A stretch of 12,651 bases of DNA from Ettlia oleoabundans (Eukaryota > Chlorophyta > Chlorophyceae > Chlamydomonadales): assembly GCA_019693395.1 (NCBI GenBank), contig JAAMXP010000338.1:1-12651 (forward strand), read 5' to 3'. The translations under genes were made by a program, and so were the position numbers. Positions within the stretch are counted from its first letter, which is position 1. Each line of letters begins with the position of its first letter. A model generated the notes under the pieces. It did no database searches. It was not told the origin of the DNA and saw nothing but the letters and a program-made list of their open reading frames with translations. This document shows positions 1 to 8,459 of this stretch, piece by piece.

Positions 1-895
1 GCACATGCTTATTGCCTGGGATTTATGTTGAAATTAACAGAATTACGAACGCGGTTGGATGGCCACTTGGGTGAGGTGTGGCGTACTGCGGAGAGGCGCT
101 GCCATAACATGCCACAATCGCCATGTCGGACCTTTAGAATGTGTTCATGCTGCAACTTCAGGGTGTGCTGCCCTTGTTGTTTGCATATGCACAAAGGAGG
201 TTGGGTGTTTACTGTGGGCCGTCCTGCAGCGTATCGCGGCACAGTGGGCAGGCATATATGCACAGCTTCATGGCCACATTATGCTAGATACATTTGAGAA
301 CAAAATACGGCAGCTTGTGGACGAGTTTAGTTGTGTTGAATCTTATTCACATCATATACGGCAAGGCGGGCTGGATTGATGGTTTAGTCAGCTCTGTTTT
401 TCAATTATGGGGAGGGGCAGGGAGGCACATTGGATATTGAGGTGATTTGTTTCTTGACAAACAAATATAAATATAGATCAAATATAGATTGTGCCGGCTG
501 GTATGCGCCCTTGCCCTCCCATTGCTTCTACTGCGGTATGCAAAATGGATGGGGGGCTGGGGATGCCGGGTGTTGCGAAACTTTTGCATCAGCCGTCCAC
601 TAGCTTTCAGCACAAGGTCAAGCTTAGGCATGGGCTGATAAACGCCGGGGAGGGTTCTGCAGCGGCGCACCGCCGTGGCACGACCTCTATTGCAGGGCTC
701 GCAAGGGGCCGTGCAGCCGGTTTTGCTGAGCATCATGCACCAACAAATTGGAAAGCAGTTTGTGCGCAGCTTATGTAGAAAGGCGTCGGGCATGACGAAG
801 GGCATATTGCATTATTAGGCGGGGACGCGTGTACACAAGGGGATGGGGGCGTCTCCAAATGAGATACCTCTCTCGGGTGATTTTACCTTTATAAT
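1..895. other. No supported gene; intergenic or intronic DNA
   Basis: Several reading frames stay open for 60 to 134 codons here on both strands. None shows a recognisable domain, a consistent splice pattern or protein-like composition, and the frames overlap each other antisense. The only local structure is an AT-rich patch near 461-490, where the decamer AAATATAGAT occurs twice about 12 bases apart; a related ATATAGATTG recurs near 2761. I see no promoter, RNA gene or mobile element core in this stretch. Confidence 0.5.
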
Positions 896-972
896 GTTTG
901 CATTCCGAAATTCAGCCTCAGTGCTAAGCGCGCTGACTTGGCCGGCCAGGTTTCAACCTGTCCGCGGCCAGA

Positions 973-1019
973 TTTGGGGCCTTGCTGCCAGGCCGCAAAT
1001 CGGCCCCAAAAGTTGCCAA
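973..1019. repeat. Short inverted repeat inside the foldback element
   Basis: TTTGGGGCC near 973-981 is repeated as its reverse complement GGCCCCAAA about 30 bases downstream (near 1011-1019), forming a GC-rich stem directly inside the left terminal repeat. It probably belongs to the same element as the flanking inverted repeats. Confidence 0.6.
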
Positions 1020-1203
1020 CAGCTGTACACAGTGCTGAACAGTGGCTAATAGCGAGAAACGCGAGCAACACGAGGCCGGCTGGTCGACGCACCGATTTTG
1101 CCCCCCTTTTTCGCTCTCAAAACCTGATTACTGCTTCTCATTACGTTTGTCAAGGTCTGAGAGGGTATGGAAGAGGTTTTGGGCTCGTCTGCGGCGACTC
1201 AAA

Positions 1204-1241
1204 CCTGGCCGCGGACAGGTTTCAACCTGTCCGCGGCCAGG
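1204..1241. repeat. 38-bp near-perfect palindrome inside the foldback element
   Basis: CCTGGCCGCGGACAGGTT (1204-1221) is followed by a two-base centre TC and then by its exact reverse complement (1224-1241). This gives an 18-bp perfect stem with almost no loop. It contains CCGCGG on both arms. The left arm of the element carries a related but truncated version at 946-971. Such a palindrome could extrude as a cruciform or be a transposase-binding end; function is not shown. Confidence 0.85.
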
Positions 1242-1290
1242 TCAGCGTGGTCAGCACTGAGGCTGAGTATCGGAACATGGCTCTGCAAAC

Positions 1291-2890
1291 CGCAATAATA
1301 TGTAGAACGTCAAATCCGTGGGAATCGGGGCGAAAGAGCGAGGTAGGGGAAATCGGATTGAGGTCGGGGATTGAGGCGGGATTTACTGCCAATCCTGCCC
1401 AACAGGTGGTACCTCGTGGACTGACTTTTAGGCCCCCCAATCCCTTTCCGACGACCCCGCTACGTTGCCCTGTGTCTCGCTCCTTCCGTCCTTGTATTTT
1501 TGTTGCAACCTAAACTGAAGCAAGTGGTGTTCTCAATCCCGCGAAGGCGGGCGGCCGCGGAAGCAGCGCCACCGGTGCTGACGCTCCGTCCGCCGTAGTA
1601 CGCGGATTAGTTTGTGGCGAACCAAACAAGACGAAAAAGAAGGCGCCGTGCTTGTATGCACGCCGCTATGAAGGTCCTTGGGGAGGGGTGTCTACCAGAG
1701 TGTGTACACGCTGGTGGGTGTAGCCGCTAGCTGAGCGGTCTCTGCTACAGAGAAATGCTTACCCAGCAGGGCCAGGAACAACGGAAAAGACGGAAAAGCA
1801 AAAGAAAGGAAAGAACCGCAAGCGTTTGAATCAACGGGTGAAAGGATAGGAAACTACGGATTAGCTAGGAAACTGCCTATAGTAATTATAAGTATACGTA
1901 GACCGAGTCTCAACTGAGCCTCCGGCTACAGTGGGATTAAGTCGGGTTTGGAAGTTGCCACGCGCGCGACCTGCCGATGACGCTCCACTTGAGTTGGTAT
2001 ATGTATACACGTTTCAGATACGCGGAGAATGTGTGCGGCATGAAACATCCTCAATCCCTCGGCCAGCCCCTATGTGCACGCGCCCTGGCCCTTTCTGGCC
2101 TGCCCTACGTAGTAAAAAGGAGTCGGGTCCGAAGGACACGGCTCCGCCTACGAAGTGGGCGGGCCATAGCATATGGGACAGAAGGGGGGTTTGATCCACA
2201 GCACGTGCAGCATGTTTTTGGAGGGTACGTCCACACCACCGCCGTACATCCACCTCACAGTCTGCGTTCCCTCTTTCTCTCTTTACCGAGCAGTGAGCAA
2301 GGGGGCGGAGTGGCCCATTGTAGGGCGGGATGTATTTGAGGGTGAGGCGGACGGCAGTGAGAGTGGGACGAACTCAAGGGGACTGAACGTTGCCCTTGGC
2401 GACTGCGGCTCGTGCTTGGCAATTAGTGTAGGTGCAAACTGGCAGGGTGCAAAGCTCGCTGCTGCCTATGAAAGGTCCAAGTACCTGAAGCAGAGTGGGT
2501 GAGCGTTCAGCTGGGCCTGTGAGATCTTGGAGGGTGTTGCAAGAGGCGTGGATGCACAACACGGAGCCGCAGTGCCTCGGGAAACAATCTGCAGAAGTTC
2601 CAAGGGGTGCTCAGAGGGAAAGCCGCCTGCGGCGACGGTACAAACGACGTCGGGTGGCAGCAGTACAGCAGCAAGCAACCGATGACTCGGGCCAAGACCC
2701 GCTGACACGCAGGAGTTACTTTTTACTAAGTAACTCTGTATCATGAAGATTCGATCGCAATATAGATTGCAACAAACGATGGTCAATTGGGCCCGGGAGA
2801 CCCTGAAGTGCGTGCCAACCTGGAGGGAGGGTACTACTTGTTGCGTTGCCTACGACATATGAAGAGCGGAAAACGGCCGCAGTAGTTACT
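1291..2890. other. No supported gene; mixed-composition intergenic DNA
   Basis: No coding exon can be supported. Local compositional features are a GC-rich stretch near 1540-1620, a purine-rich tract near 1779-1820 with repeated GGAAAAG and AAAGGAAAG units, and an AT-rich patch near 1872-1905 (TATAGTAATTATAAGTATAC). The longest open frames, for example 1977-2339 and 2173-2502 on the plus strand, overlap each other, lack domain signatures and have no consistent splice sites. I cannot distinguish intergenic DNA from an untranslated region or a long intron. Confidence 0.45.
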
Positions 2891-2897
2891 GGAACCG

Positions 2898-2919
2898 CAT
2901 GCAAGGCAACCCTTGCATG
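2898..2919. repeat. Hairpin: 9-bp stem, 4-base loop
   Basis: CATGCAAGG at 2898-2906 and CCTTGCATG at 2911-2919 are exact reverse complements separated by CAAC. It is too short to classify, and no poly-T follows, so there is no reason to call it a terminator. Confidence 0.6.
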
Positions 2920-3062
2920 GAGTTCCCATACCTGCGACCGCTTTCCTCTGAAGGCCTCAGGCCTGGAGAATCTGGCCCACTGTTAAATATGAAGTATGAA
3001 GCCGTATCTGCCGTACGGCGAAAGCCAAAATTTCACAGCCAGGTACGGGTTACCGAAAGCCC

Positions 3063-3092
3063 CTGTTCATATTAAAGGACGGGTATGAACAG
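3063..3092. repeat. Hairpin: 9-bp stem, 12-base loop
   Basis: CTGTTCATA at 3063-3071 pairs perfectly with TATGAACAG at 3084-3092. It lies 60-70 bases after a GCCGTACGGC palindrome and a short direct repeat of CGAAAGCC, so this stretch (about 2890-3100) is unusually rich in small symmetric sequences. Its role is unknown. Confidence 0.6.
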
Positions 3093-3670
3093 CTGGTGCA
3101 TTGCAGGGAGGCCGTATGCAGTACATGGTGCATTACCGCTGGCTTTTGGGTGCTGGAGACCTTCAATCGCGTCCGCATTCAACGGACAGTGTCAATCGTG
3201 ACCTTAGAATATATTCTGGCCACTTACGATGCCTATGCTGCAGCATCACATGGCGACGGCCGCCTCGCAGTAGAACATGGCAGCGGCAGCAGCGGCGCAG
3301 GCAGCAGCGTCGCGCACAGCGGAAACGGCGCGTCCCCTAACCCGGCCGCCGGGCCATTTTCGCCATGTTTGGTAGCTTTCCTGACTTGTTAGGACCTTGT
3401 AAACGCTCCCCAGTGCAGGAGGAACGCCCAGAAGGACTGGCAACCTCGCAAATGGGCTTTACGGATCTGGTTCTATGAACCCGTTAACCTCACGGAACCA
3501 GAATAACGCGAAAATCATTCAATCAATTGATGAGCGGCTCTGACGTCAGCTTGACACGTGAGCTCTTGATGTACCAAACCATGGTTTCTGCTCTCTGAGC
3601 CGCACCCCAGCAGCTCCGCATGCGCGAGCCAGCCACAATAGATAGGTGGGGACGGTGCTAGCCCACTTGC

Positions 3671-3707
3671 AGGCCGGCTGGTCGGCTTCTGCATCTCGCC
3701 CCCCTTT
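3671..3707 (+). repeat. Diverged second copy of a segment of the foldback element
   Basis: AGGCCGGCTGGTCG at 3671-3684 and GCCCCCCTTT at 3698-3707 both occur in the interior of the foldback element (1073-1086 and 1100-1109), in the same order and with the identical 13-base spacing. The bases between are mostly different, giving about 28 of 37 identities. Flanking sequence does not match. It looks like a remnant of the same repeat family. Confidence 0.5.
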
Positions 3708-3836
3708 CTGACCTTCCCCGGAGCTTCCTCCCGCTTGCAGGGCTGCCACAGGGCCTGGTGAGGCCTGTGGTGGGCGATGTCACGTCCTGCTGGTGGCCAG
3801 GCCTCCTGCAGGGAACGTTGAGCTCAGGAGCTCCGA

Positions 3837-3854
3837 GGGTGGGTGGGTGGGTGG
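3837..3854 (+). other. G-quadruplex motif (GGGT)4GG
   Basis: Four GGGT units run in tandem on the plus strand. This matches the canonical rule of four G3 tracts with one-base loops, the arrangement expected to give a very stable quadruplex. It sits about 220 bases before the L2 start codon on the sense strand, so it could lie in the promoter or 5' untranslated region. Regulatory use is inference. Confidence 0.7.
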
Positions 3855-4074
3855 ATCAGCAAATTTTCTATGTCCAGCCGGCCCAAGCAACTGCAGAACT
3901 GCAGATGATACACCAGAAATCTCTGGGCCTGAGGGGCCAGCATGCCCAGCACTGCATCCCAACACTCAACTGGCCCTCTTATGACGTGGCAGTGCGTGGC
4001 CACTGCGTTTTCAGGGGACCATCTTGGGCTACTAGAAGGTGCGAGCCTTTTCCAATTGTTGTGGCTACGTGTCC

Positions 4075-5943
4075 ATGATGCTTCGCCGATTGGCGCTGTG
4101 CTTGAGAGGCAACGTGCTACAGCAGGCGCAAGTGGTGAGAAATGTGCGTGTCCTCATCTAGGTACTCCAATGCGTGTCTCAAGCAGGCGGTTGGCGTGCT
4201 GTGCAGGTTTCCGACAACCTACCGTCCTTCGCAGGCTGCAGCTCAAGCTGTAGACAACTAGGGATCCCAGGCATGTTGCAGAATGCCGTCCTGTCTGACG
4301 TTCCCTGCTGGCGAGACCCTTGCCGCCTGCATGTTGCCGTTTGCTCGCGGCCCGCCTTTTCTGCGGTGCCTTAGCGCTAACTGTGCGCATCTTTGCTGCA
4401 TAAGCAGGTTGTGGCGCGCTAATGTGGCAGATGCAAAGCCGTTGTGCCAGCACTGAGACTGGTGGGCTTAAGCTTTACAAGCCAACCACACCAGGTGAGT
4501 GGGCAGTTCACCCTGCGCGGTTCAATGATGCATAAGTCACGTACTGCCGGGGGACGTCCTGCGACAGAGTGCGCTGTGCAAATGTGGTGCTGCTAGGATT
4601 CAATGATGCATGGCTTGCGGCTGCGTGCTGCATTCGCGCACAATTGCTGTTGCACACACTGCGAATGTCGTGTTTCCTTGTTGCTGCAATGCTGAATTAG
4701 CCTTTATTTGGTATGCAGCAACCCACCCAAGCGTGCGCGGGCCATTACCCAGTTCAATTGATAAGTGATAGAGTGTGGTCATGTCTACCTTGTTGCAGGC
4801 TTCCGTGGCCGCGTCATTACTTCCCGCAAGGATTTGTGGAAAGGCGGCCCCTTTAAGGCTTTGACACAAGGGCTATCGCGAACAGGCGGGCGCAATTCGC
4901 ACGGGATAATTACAGCACGGCATCGTGGCGGCGGCCACCGTAAAGTCTACAGAGCTATCAATTTCGCGCGGCCTGTGGGCACCGTGGCGGCAGTTGTGCA
5001 GCGGCTGGAATACGATCCTAATCGTACCGCCCATATAGCTCTGGTGCGGCACATGGAAGCGCAGGGCACAGCGCCGCTGTGCCAGCATTACTCGTACTTC
5101 TTAGCACCCCAGCAGGTGAAGGAGGGCGATGTGCTGCACTCAGGGCCAGATGCCCCCATCCGGCCTGGCAACACGCTGCCATTGTCAGCCATTCCTGTGG
5201 GCATGGCGGTGCATAACGTGGAGCTCCGACCAGGGGCAGGCGGCCAGTTATCACGCGCTGCTGGCACCTCATGCACGTTAATCAAGAAGGGTGAGCATTG
5301 CCCTCTACTTTCAGTGCTGTAGTCGCTACCCTGGTGGCAACACAGCAGGCTGCCCCTGTGGCTGCGGTTGCGCACAGAAAAGCTCATGTCAGATAAGCGC
5401 TGTGAATGCATGGCATCAAGAATGGCTGGTGAGGAGAACATGTGCAGGAAGCACACGTCGGCATGCCCGCCTGCATTTCAAGTGGCTTGCCTGCTGTTGA
5501 AAGGCAGGTCAGCCTGCAGGGCCTTTCATTTACTGACAAGAACAACACCAACCGTCCTCGTCAGTCCTTCCCCCTACGCTCCTGCGTATGTTGTTGCGCC
5601 TGGTGCAGGGGATGACGGTTACAGCGTGCTGAAGCTGCCTTCTGGGGAGCAACGTCTGGTGTTATCGCGATGCATGGCCACCATCGGCGTACTATCCAAC
5701 CCTCAAAACAAAAACGTGAAGCTGGGCAAGGCAGGTGCTGCTAGGTGGCTAGGGCGACGGCCGCGGGTGCGGGGCATTGCAATGAACCCGGTAGACCACC
5801 CACACGGCGGTGGCCGCGGCAGGAGCAAAGGCCGCATCAGCCAGACACCATGGGGAAAGCCTACCAAGGGATATCGCACGCGCCATAACCCCCGCACCGA
5901 TTGGGCCATCCGGCAGAGCCGCCATACGGCGGCGCGTACATAG
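4075..5943 (+). CDS. Organellar (probably mitochondrial) 50S ribosomal protein L2, uL2m; four exons, 316 aa
   Basis: Exons are 4075-4134, 4431-4494, 4799-5290 and 5609-5943; introns of 296, 304 and 318 bases start GTGAG and end CAG. Phases fit at every junction and the sum is 951 bases. Exon 1 encodes [20 protein letters not shown]: basic, no acidic residue, a good mitochondrial presequence. Its ATG is the first after an in-frame TAG at 4033. The bacterial-type L2 start [10 protein letters not shown] ends exon 2. Exon 3 holds the RNA-binding region with [20 protein letters not shown] at residues 71-90. Exon 4 holds the C-terminal domain with [20 protein letters not shown] and GGG; the HPH of this loop lies by the peptidyl-transferase centre in L2 of known structure. 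The [13 protein letters not shown] tail resembles mitochondrial and alphaproteobacterial L2 more than plastid L2. Plastid targeting is the alternative; the compartment is inferred, the family is certain. Confidence 0.95.
4521..4611 (+). repeat. 13-bp direct repeat in L2 intron 2
   Basis: TTCAATGATGCAT occurs at 4521-4533 and again at 4599-4611, 78 bases apart, both inside the second intron of the L2 gene. The sequence between is not duplicated. Meaning unknown. Confidence 0.7.
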
Positions 5944-6406
5944 TGGCAGGTGATTGGCACACAGCAGTTTTACCAGGCCCCCAGGTTGCAGCCGCCAAGT
6001 GGGCTGTTGCAGCAGCGACAGCAAGGTTAGAACAAGCAGCAGCGTAGAACCTCGGGAACAGCATTGACAGTAGTTCTGCAACTTAGCAGGTGCTGCTAGA
6101 CTACCAGCATCACGCACACTGGTGCGCTTGTTTGATCGAGGCGCTTTCACGTAGCAGTCGAGCCGCGTCCTTTCAAATTTCTTCAAGCGTGCACGTAATG
6201 TACTGCGCTTCACTGGTTAGACGGAGGTGTATGTTCAATTGCACATTTATTGTTGGCCTAACCTTTAGCTGAATGGAACAGGAACGAAACCTAGGTCGGT
6301 GCAAAGTGGAACAGCAAGCAGGATGCTGCTAGCGTGACAGAAGGAACAGCATTGAAAGGCGCACTGAGGTATATTGGCACGAACAGCAGTCCTGTTGTTC
6401 TGTGTG
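5944..6406. other. Convergent 3' region between L2 and ftsY
   Basis: The stop codons of two convergent genes are 463 bases apart here, so this stretch should hold both 3' untranslated regions. The green-algal polyadenylation pentamer TGTAA was not seen on either strand between the stops. GAACAGCATTGA occurs twice (near 6057 and 6346), and TGCTGCTAG is scattered four times between 4588 and 6330. I see no gene; the long minus-strand frame at 5749-6213 is antisense to the L2 final exon. Confidence 0.5.
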
Positions 6407-8459
6407 CTACTGAACCGTTTCTGCCGCTGCATCTGCAACCTGGACGACCTGTTCTGGGAATAGTGCATCCACGAAGGTTGCGGGGTCGAAGGGTTGCAAA
6501 TCCTGTATGCCCTCCCCCACCCCCACAAACTTGACTGGCACTCCCAGGTCATCCACAACGCTGACCACCGCACCGCCGCGAGCCGTGCCATCCAGCTTTG
6601 TCAAAATAATGCCAGTCAACTTCACTGTTTCATGAAACTCCCTGGCTTGGTTCAGCATGTTGAGCCCAGTTGTACCATCCAGTACCAGCAGAACCTGAAA
6701 ACATTGAAGAAGGCTTCCTCTTGACCAAACCCTTTAAGGATAGCTACGAGGCATGATGGGCAGCATTTACCAGCAGTACCAGCTTGTTTATGGAGAGGGC
6801 CATGGACCTTGTACCACAGTGCTCACCTCATGCGGCGCATCTGGCAGGCGCTTCGTGATGCTGCGCTTGCACTTCGCTAGTTCATCCATTAGGCTCCAAT
6901 TGGTGTGAAGGCGGCCCGATGTGTCGCACAGCACAAGGTCAGCGCCTCCCATCACAGCAGCATCAACAGCCTGGTACAGAACACTGTCTGGCCGTGTCTT
7001 TTCGTCGTTGGCACGCACGATGTCCGCCCCTGAGCGCCGCGCCCACTCCTCCAGCTGCTCCGCCGCAGCAGCTCGGAAGGTGTCCCCCGCAGCCAGCACC
7101 ACCTTTGCACCGCCTTCTGCACCAAATCGATGCGCCATCTTGCCGATCGTGGTGGTCTTGCCACCACCGTTGACCCCCACCACCAACACCACAGCTGGGT
7201 TTGTATCAGGCAATGCAAGCTCAAAACTGCCACCTCGCTCTGCCAGCAGCGCTGCTAATGCTGCCTTCAACTCAGCCCGAATCTGGTCGCCTGTTTTCAG
7301 CTGCCCCGCCAGCACCTTGTCCCGGATGGCATCAACGACCTTGAAGGCAGTGCGTGGCCCAAAGTCGGACATCTGCAGATGTTGCAAAGAGTTGAAGACG
7401 AGAAGATGACTGTGGAGTGGTGACAGACAGGGCAGTACTGCTACGATCTCGCTGTTGCGTGATAAACCTAGCAGGAACACAAGCCCGTGGAATGCTCAGC
7501 AGGCAGTTGCGTTTTGGCAGTGGTACCACAAGCGTGCTGCCAGTGACGATTAGATTGTCATGTGAATTGGGTTTGCATGAATGACTAACGTGAGCCCTGG
7601 GGTACCAATGACGCAACAAACCTAGCATGACTGGACTCCTTTGCAAGTCTCAACAGGTCATTTTGGGCCCAACCCCCTAGAACGCAACAAAACCAGTCAC
7701 CAATTATTAGCGGCAACTCACAATGAGTGCATCTTCTAGCTCCTCCAAAGCCTTATCAGCATCCTCCAATCTCCAGTAGGCAAAGAGCTCCTCGATGACC
7801 TGTGTGTTGGTTGCGATGAGAGGATGTCACTGGAATTGTGACTGGGAGGTTGCATGTGTCAGCACAAGCGACTGGTTGGACATAGTACTGTCGGCGCAGC
7901 TTGTTGCACTGTTGCTTCCAAAATGCTAAGGCAGAGAACACGCAGGCAGTTAGCATGCCGTGAGGAGCATTAGGCGAGCGCAGAGCGGACAGCAAGCCAT
8001 CCACCAACACATGCAAGCATTTGGCGAACCCTCTGCTGTCCCACCAGCAAGCTGCAGCACCCACCCCAAGTTTCTCACGCGTCTTGCTTGTGCCCTTGAC
8101 TATGCGCCCCAAATCTTGTGCTGCCTTTTCCTTAAACACACGAGCCAGCTTCCGCAGCACACCAGGCCCGGAGCCGGCAGCAGAATGCACCTGCAGCCCA
8201 GCAGTGCGGTAGAAGCAGCATCTGTGTTCAAGTCAGAGACTGAAATCGTGGGCAGCAGAGATGCGTGCAGGAGCTGCAATTGCAGGGTAACCAGCGGTGG
8301 GCGCTCAGCGCATACCTGAGTTGCCTGCCGACGCTGCAGCTCAACTGTCAGGGGTGCCTGCCATAATTGCGAGCCCTCTTTTGCCGCGCGCTGCTGCCGG
8401 TAATGCCTACAATCGATCCGCCGACACGTGGTGAGGAATGGAGACGCGGCCGCTGTCAT
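6407..8459 (-). CDS. cpFTSY: Chloroplast signal recognition particle receptor FtsY (cpFtsY); five exons, 393 aa
   Basis: SRP-type GTPase that receives cpSRP54-bound cargo, chiefly light-harvesting proteins, at the thylakoid and works with the Alb3 insertase. Exons in coding order: 8459-8316, 8190-8065, 7799-7722, 7372-6827, 6694-6407. All junctions are phase 0, and introns (125, 265, 349 and 132 bases) are GT-AG. Exon 1 (residues 1-48) starts MTAAASPFLTTCRR, Ser/Thr/Arg-rich and transit-peptide-like; an in-frame TGA nine bases upstream fixes the start. Exon 2 holds a basic amphipathic segment and KTREKLG. Exons 3-4 carry the N domain (MSDFGPRTAF). The G domain shows GVNGGGKTTT (P-loop, 182-191), DTFRAAAAEQL (213-223), DTSGR (266-270), TKLDGTARGG (330-339) and GVGE (356-359). 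DGTTGLNML matches the plant-type motif. There is no long acidic bacterial A domain, as in plant cpFtsY (about 366 aa). A short Gln/Ala/Val tail follows the NG core. Confidence 0.97.

Larger units (their letters stand above)
896..1290. mobile_element. Foldback / MITE-like element with long imperfect terminal inverted repeats
   Basis: The two ends of this 395-base segment are imperfect inverted copies of each other over roughly 75-90 bases. The outermost heptamer GTTTGCA at 896 is matched by TGCAAAC ending at 1290. A perfect 14-base block, TCAGCCTCAGTGCT at 912-925, is matched inverted at 1253-1266. Both arms then continue into GC-rich sequence containing GGTTTCAACCTGTCCGCGGC (left copy near 949, right copy near 1218). 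The right arm has an extra 8 bases after the heptamer. ATAAT lies directly before the left end, and ATAAT also occurs five bases past the right end, so a target-site duplication is possible but not exact. No transposase frame is inside. By structure it fits a non-autonomous DNA transposon or foldback element; the family is not identified. Confidence 0.7.
3093..4074. other. Upstream flank of the L2 gene; no supported gene
   Basis: A plus-strand frame at 3096-3392 passes through a GGC/AGC-rich triplet tract near 3281-3315 that yields Gly/Ser/Ala-rich translation. It has no domain and the opposite strand is open too, so I do not call it. An 8-bp inverted repeat TCTGGTTC/GAACCAGA lies at 3466-3473 and 3495-3502. 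The stretch just before the L2 start presumably contains its promoter and 5' untranslated region, but I see no TATA box or other clear core-promoter element. Confidence 0.4.

Noticed and set aside
401..805. 134-codon minus-strand open frame
   Set aside because: No recognisable motif, odd composition, and a plus-strand frame overlaps it; best explained by chance.
938..1513. 191-codon open frame on the plus strand
   Set aside because: It runs straight through the foldback element and its palindrome, has no domain, and other frames are open over the same bases.
1700..1770. tRNA-like sequence around GCTAGCTGAGCGGTCT
   Set aside because: It resembles part of a D-arm, but I could not form an acceptor stem, an anticodon arm or a T-arm around it.
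3096..3392. 98-codon plus-strand frame with Gly/Ser/Ala-rich stretch
   Set aside because: The richness comes from a short AGC/GGC triplet tract, the opposite strand is also open, and no splice pattern extends it.
4174..4374. 66-codon plus-strand frame as an extra L2 exon
   Set aside because: It lies within intron 1; using it would break phase with the next exon or end at its TAG, whereas direct splicing 4134 to 4431 keeps phase and gives a sound presequence.
4765..4798. L2 open frame beginning at 4765
   Set aside because: These bases are the 3' end of intron 2 (TTGTTGCAG); the conserved YKPTTPG start of L2 is on the upstream exon and joins exactly at 4799.
5749..6213. 154-codon minus-strand open frame
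   Set aside because: Antisense to the last L2 exon and its 3' region; no independent evidence of coding.
6921..7409. 162-codon plus-strand open frame
   Set aside because: It is antisense to the G domain exon of cpFtsY and reflects that exon's codon composition.
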